DNA from: Myxococcales bacterium
GTDB lineage: Bacteria > Myxococcota_A > Polyangia > Nannocystales > Nannocystaceae
Assembly: GCA_020633315.1 (NCBI GenBank)
Contig: JACKDV010000026.1
Coordinates: 9,055 to 73,054, forward strand
Direction of reading: 5' to 3'
DNA: 64,000 nt
The position numbers were made by a program, and so were the translations under genes. How positions within the stretch are numbered: the first letter of the stretch is position 1; the number at the start of each line of letters is the position of its first letter. Of the stretch, positions 61,567-64,000 are shown piece by piece. A model generated the notes under the pieces. The model was not told where the DNA came from. It searched no databases and saw only the letters and a program-made list of their open reading frames with translations.

Positions 61567-62946
61567 TCAGCCCACCGGGGGCGGAGGCGGAGGCGGGCTG
61601 TCGTGGCACACGCCGATCTCGAGGATGATGTAGAGCAGGATCAGCTCCTGCGGGATCAGCCCGGAGTGGGCGTCCTCGGTGGTGTGGTAGGTGCTGAACA
61701 TCATGCGACCGCAGCCGTACTGGCCGCTGATCGTCATGGGGCGCAGGCCGCTGCTGGGGCTGCACACCGGGCAGGTGCCCTCCACCCAGGTGTGGTGACC
61801 CACGTCCACGTCGTTGCCCTCGTCGTCCTGCACGATGATGGGCGGGGTGGAGTCGATGCCCGACCAGTTGTCCACGATCTCCACCGTGGGCAGCGACAGC
61901 AGGTTGGGCTGGCCGCCGCCGAGGTCCTTGAGCGCGGGCGGCAGCGCCTGCAGCCAGGCGAGCAGGTCGGGGTCGTCGATGATCCCGGTGGTGTCGTAGT
62001 AGCCCAGGTCGGGATCGAAGGCCTGCCCGTTGAGGGTCTGGTAGGTGGGGAAGGTCTCGTAGAGGTACTCGTTGGCCCAGTCGGTCACGTACCACTTGCC
62101 GCCCTCGGAGACCCACTGCCGGATGTTGTCGATCCGGTTCTGGCTCAGGCCCCCCATGCTCACCTGCGACATGCAGGGGATGAAGATGATGTGGTACTGA
62201 CGCATCGCGTCGAGGTCGTCGAGCAGGGCGCCGCCGTCGGGCTGCTCGTAGATGTCGAACGACTGCGTGCCCTCGTTGAGGTTGCCGCTGCCGTTGACCT
62301 GGCCCATGCCGATCTTGCCCAGCAGGTCGTAGATGCGGTCGTAGGTCGGCGAGCGCACCACCGCGATCCGCGGGATCCACATGCCGGCGGCGGGGTTCCA
62401 CTCGCCGGGCAGGTTGCTGTCCTGCGGAGCGATGTTGTTGTCGCCCTCCACGACGTCGATGGGGGTGACGTGCAGGAACTGCCCCTTTTGCACCACCAGG
62501 CTCTGGCCCATGCCGGTGCGCGCGGGCAGGTCGAAGGTCCCGTCGGGGTTGGTGAGCACGAAGTCCGAGTTGCAGGGGATCTCCACGCACTCGGCACAGT
62601 AGACGCCGTCGGGCACGGGCTCGGCATCGCCCGGGGTCACGTAGACCACCGCGCCGCTGATGGGGATCTCGAGGTTGGGCGCGTAGACCGTGCCGTGCAG
62701 GATGGCGTCGGTGGGGGTGGGCGTGCAGCCGCCATCACCGTCGTCGGCCATGCCCGAGCCGCCGCCGCCCACGTCGAGCACCCCCGCGGTGCCGTCGTCG
62801 AGGGTGTCGTCGGAGGTGACCACGGGTCCGCTGGTGAGCGGGATCCCGCTGGTGGGCCCGTTGCCCTCGGGCGGATCGTCCGGGCAGCCGGTGGTCGTCA
62901 GCAGTAGGGCGAGCGCCCCCCAGGTCGGGCCCAGTCGAATGGTCAT
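61567..62946 (-). CDS. Secreted lipoprotein, unknown family
   Basis: A 459-residue lipoprotein. The signal GALALLLTTTGC is followed by PDDPPEG and a Gly/Ser/Thr/Asp linker. The body begins with a beta-sandwich domain resembling a carboxypeptidase-regulatory unit (ILHGTVYAPNLEIPISGAVV, NPDGTFDLPARTG), then a globular alpha/beta domain with conserved-looking stretches (YHIIFIPCMSQVSMGGL, NIRQWVSEGGKWYVTDWANE, GRMMFSTYHTTEDAHSG), reminiscent of glutamine-amidotransferase-like folds. A short proline run ends the protein (SPPPPPPPVG). Function unknown. ATG 62946 is the start. It is upstream of, and in the same orientation as, the regulatory-like lipoprotein gene, 131 bases apart. Confidence 0.78.
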   Translation of the reverse strand: MTIRLGPTWGALALLLTTTGCPDDPPEGNGPTSGIPLTSGPVVTSDDTLDDGTAGVLDVGGGGSGMADDGDGGCTPTPTDAILHGTVYAPNLEIPISGAVVYVTPGDAEPVPDGVYCAECVEIPCNSDFVLTNPDGTFDLPARTGMGQSLVVQKGQFLHVTPIDVVEGDNNIAPQDSNLPGEWNPAAGMWIPRIAVVRSPTYDRIYDLLGKIGMGQVNGSGNLNEGTQSFDIYEQPDGGALLDDLDAMRQYHIIFIPCMSQVSMGGLSQNRIDNIRQWVSEGGKWYVTDWANEYLYETFPTYQTLNGQAFDPDLGYYDTTGIIDDPDLLAWLQALPPALKDLGGGQPNLLSLPTVEIVDNWSGIDSTPPIIVQDDEGNDVDVGHHTWVEGTCPVCSPSSGLRPMTISGQYGCGRMMFSTYHTTEDAHSGLIPQELILLYIILEIGVCHDSPPPPPPPVG

Positions 62947-63035
62947 CGCGCGCCCATTATCGCAAACCGGCGCGCTTTGGGGGGCCGGCCGTCGCGATTG
63001 ACGCTTCCCACCCCCTGGCGTAGCCTGCCGAGGCC

Positions 63036-63791
63036 GTGATTGCGCCGCAATTTCCCGCCCTTGTTGGCTCCTCGACGCCCGGTTCCCTGCTCGCCGACGT
63101 GGACCTCGTCCCGCTGCTCACGTCGTCGCAGGGCATCGTGCTGGGTGTCGTGATCATCCTGCTGTTGCTGGTCGCGCTGTGCATCTTCGTGATCTTCTAC
63201 AAGCTGGTGCACATCACGCAGGCGCAGGGGCAGTCGATCACCTTCCTCGACCGCTTCTGGGAGAGCAAGCGCCTCGACGAGATCTATCAGGTGGCCGAGA
63301 AGCTCAAGCGCAGCCCCATCGCGGCGATGTTCCGCGCGGGCTACGTGGAGCTGTCCAAGGTCAAGCGCTCCCGCGGCGGCGGCGGCCAGATGGGCATGGA
63401 GGCCCAGGTCTCCATGCACGAGCGCGCGGGCGATGCCGACAACGTGGAGCGGGCGCTGGCGCGGGCGCGACTGTCGGAGAACACCAAGCTCGAGAACCTG
63501 CTGCCGTTCCTGGCCACCACCGGCTCGGCCGCCCCCTTCATCGGCCTGTTCGGCACGGTGTGGGGCATCATGGATGCGTTCTTGAGCATCGCGGCCAAGG
63601 GCAGCGCCGAGCTCGGCGAGGTCTCGCAGCCCATCGCCGAGGCGCTGGTCACCACCGCCCTCGCGCTGGCCAGCGCCGTCCCCGCGGTGGTCGCCTACAA
63701 CTACTTCCAGCGCCGGCTCAAGGTGCTCAACGCCGAGATGACGAACTTCTCCAGCGATTTCATGAACATCGTCAAGAGGCACTTCTTCTAG
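63036..63791 (+). CDS. MotA/TolQ/ExbB proton channel family protein
   Basis: A 251-residue inner-membrane protein of the TolQ/ExbB family. One N-terminal helix (GIVLGVVIILLLLVALCIFVIF), a cytoplasmic loop rich in Lys/Arg, then two further helices: LLPFLATTGSAAPFIGLFGTVWGIMDAF, containing the conserved ATxGSxxPFxGLFGTVWG signature, and ALVTTALALASAVPAVVAYN with the proton-channel residues. Partners (TolR/ExbD, TolA or TonB) are not in the window; the downstream 209 bases hold only repeats, so they must lie beyond the window if adjacent. It couples proton flow to envelope energy transduction. The start is GTG 63036. Confidence 0.94.
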   Translation: MIAPQFPALVGSSTPGSLLADVDLVPLLTSSQGIVLGVVIILLLLVALCIFVIFYKLVHITQAQGQSITFLDRFWESKRLDEIYQVAEKLKRSPIAAMFRAGYVELSKVKRSRGGGGQMGMEAQVSMHERAGDADNVERALARARLSENTKLENLLPFLATTGSAAPFIGLFGTVWGIMDAFLSIAAKGSAELGEVSQPIAEALVTTALALASAVPAVVAYNYFQRRLKVLNAEMTNFSSDFMNIVKRHFF

Positions 63792-63920
63792 CCATGCCCC
63801 CCCGCGACACGCTGGGTGCTTCGCGGTGCACCTCACTGCCCCCCGGAGGGGGGCTGGCCATGCCCCCCCGCGACCGGCTGGGTGCTTCGCGGTGCACCTA
63901 GCTCCCGGAGGGGGGGCTGG
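63792..63920 (+). repeat. Two tandem copies of a ~65-base repeat with internal hairpin
   Basis: Copy 1 (63792-63857) and copy 2 (63858-63920) share CCATGCCCCCCCGCGAC, GCTGGGTGCTTCGCGGTGCACC and a G-rich end, differing by small substitutions and a 3-base length difference. Copy 1 contains GCCCCCC-GGA-GGGGGGC (63838-63854), a strong hairpin just downstream of the ExbB-type gene; copy 2 keeps a weakened version. They may act as a terminator-like structure or be a local duplication. No coding sequence is evident. Confidence 0.7.
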
Positions 63921-63976
63921 TCGAGGCGGGCGTCGGTAGAGCTTCGGGCACGGCGAAGCAGACCAGACTCGGAAAC

Positions 63977-64000
63977 TTCCTTCCTTCCTTCCTTCCTTCC
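63977..64000. repeat. TTCC microsatellite at the window edge
   Basis: Six perfect units of TTCC run to the last base of the window, so the full length is unknown. Such a low-GC tract is strikingly different from the rest of the window. It could be a slippage-prone locus or a sequence/assembly artefact at a contig end. No gene contains it within the window. Confidence 0.8.

Overview
The window is very GC-rich DNA, densely coded on both strands, with the protein content of a Myxococcota (myxobacterial) chromosome. A Nannocystis/Enhygromyxa-like member is the best guess. The pointers are several Hanks-type Ser/Thr kinases (one fused to TPR repeats), many secreted lipoproteins, cysteine-rich repeat proteins, a C-terminal MYXO-CTERM sorting tail, an AgmX/PglI-type protein and SUMF1-type domains. 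No rRNA, tRNA, CRISPR array, insertion sequence, phage gene or replication origin was seen. The organism assignment is inferred from gene content only.

Layout. 1-5.5 kb: 3' part of a beta-propeller protein, an FHA-domain protein, an S9 peptidase lipoprotein, a collapsed SDR gene remnant and a lipid-anchored methyltransferase. 5.5-13.4 kb (minus strand): a signalling block of TPR-kinase, ECF sigma factor, membrane zinc-ribbon kinase and a translationally coupled pseudokinase paralogue. 13.5-18 kb: a truncated secreted-protein gene and a coupled pair of unknown plus HEAT/TPR proteins. 18-32 kb: GH15-like surface protein, hybrid histidine kinase, ferritin-like lipoprotein, metallophosphoesterase, propeller lipoprotein, a QEGLA (DUF1704/MATCAP-like) metallopeptidase with an upstream partner, and a gluzincin-type lipoprotein preceded by a gene remnant. 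32-40 kb: Lhr helicase, CBS protein, response regulator, a gene remnant and a SUMF1-domain membrane protein. 40-44 kb: cysteine-repeat lipoprotein, AgmX/PglI-like protein, SGNH hydrolase. 44-49.7 kb: a tight run of TPR protein, Ogt, HEAT protein and two MlaE-type permeases. 49.7-50.7 kb: a stretch of gene fragments on both strands with repeats and a perfect hairpin. 50.7-54.9 kb: zinc-ribbon/GIDE-like membrane protein, pirin, SDR, DUF1232-like protein, PDZ lipoprotein. 54.9-63 kb: six secreted lipoproteins, three of them in one operon. 63-64 kb: a TolQ/ExbB proton channel gene, then tandem repeats and a TTCC microsatellite at the window edge.

Three themes stand out. First, envelope signalling: kinase and pseudokinase share an unusual zinc-ribbon plus membrane-hairpin architecture next to an ECF sigma factor. 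Second, a large lipoprotein repertoire, several members sharing a Pro-(Gly)-Asp-Asp motif directly after the lipobox cysteine. Third, visible gene erosion: at least five gene remnants sit between intact genes. Neighbouring genes are often coupled by 4-base overlaps (ATGA twice, GTGA once and apparently CTGA once), and two convergent pairs share a CTAG palindrome as both stop codons.
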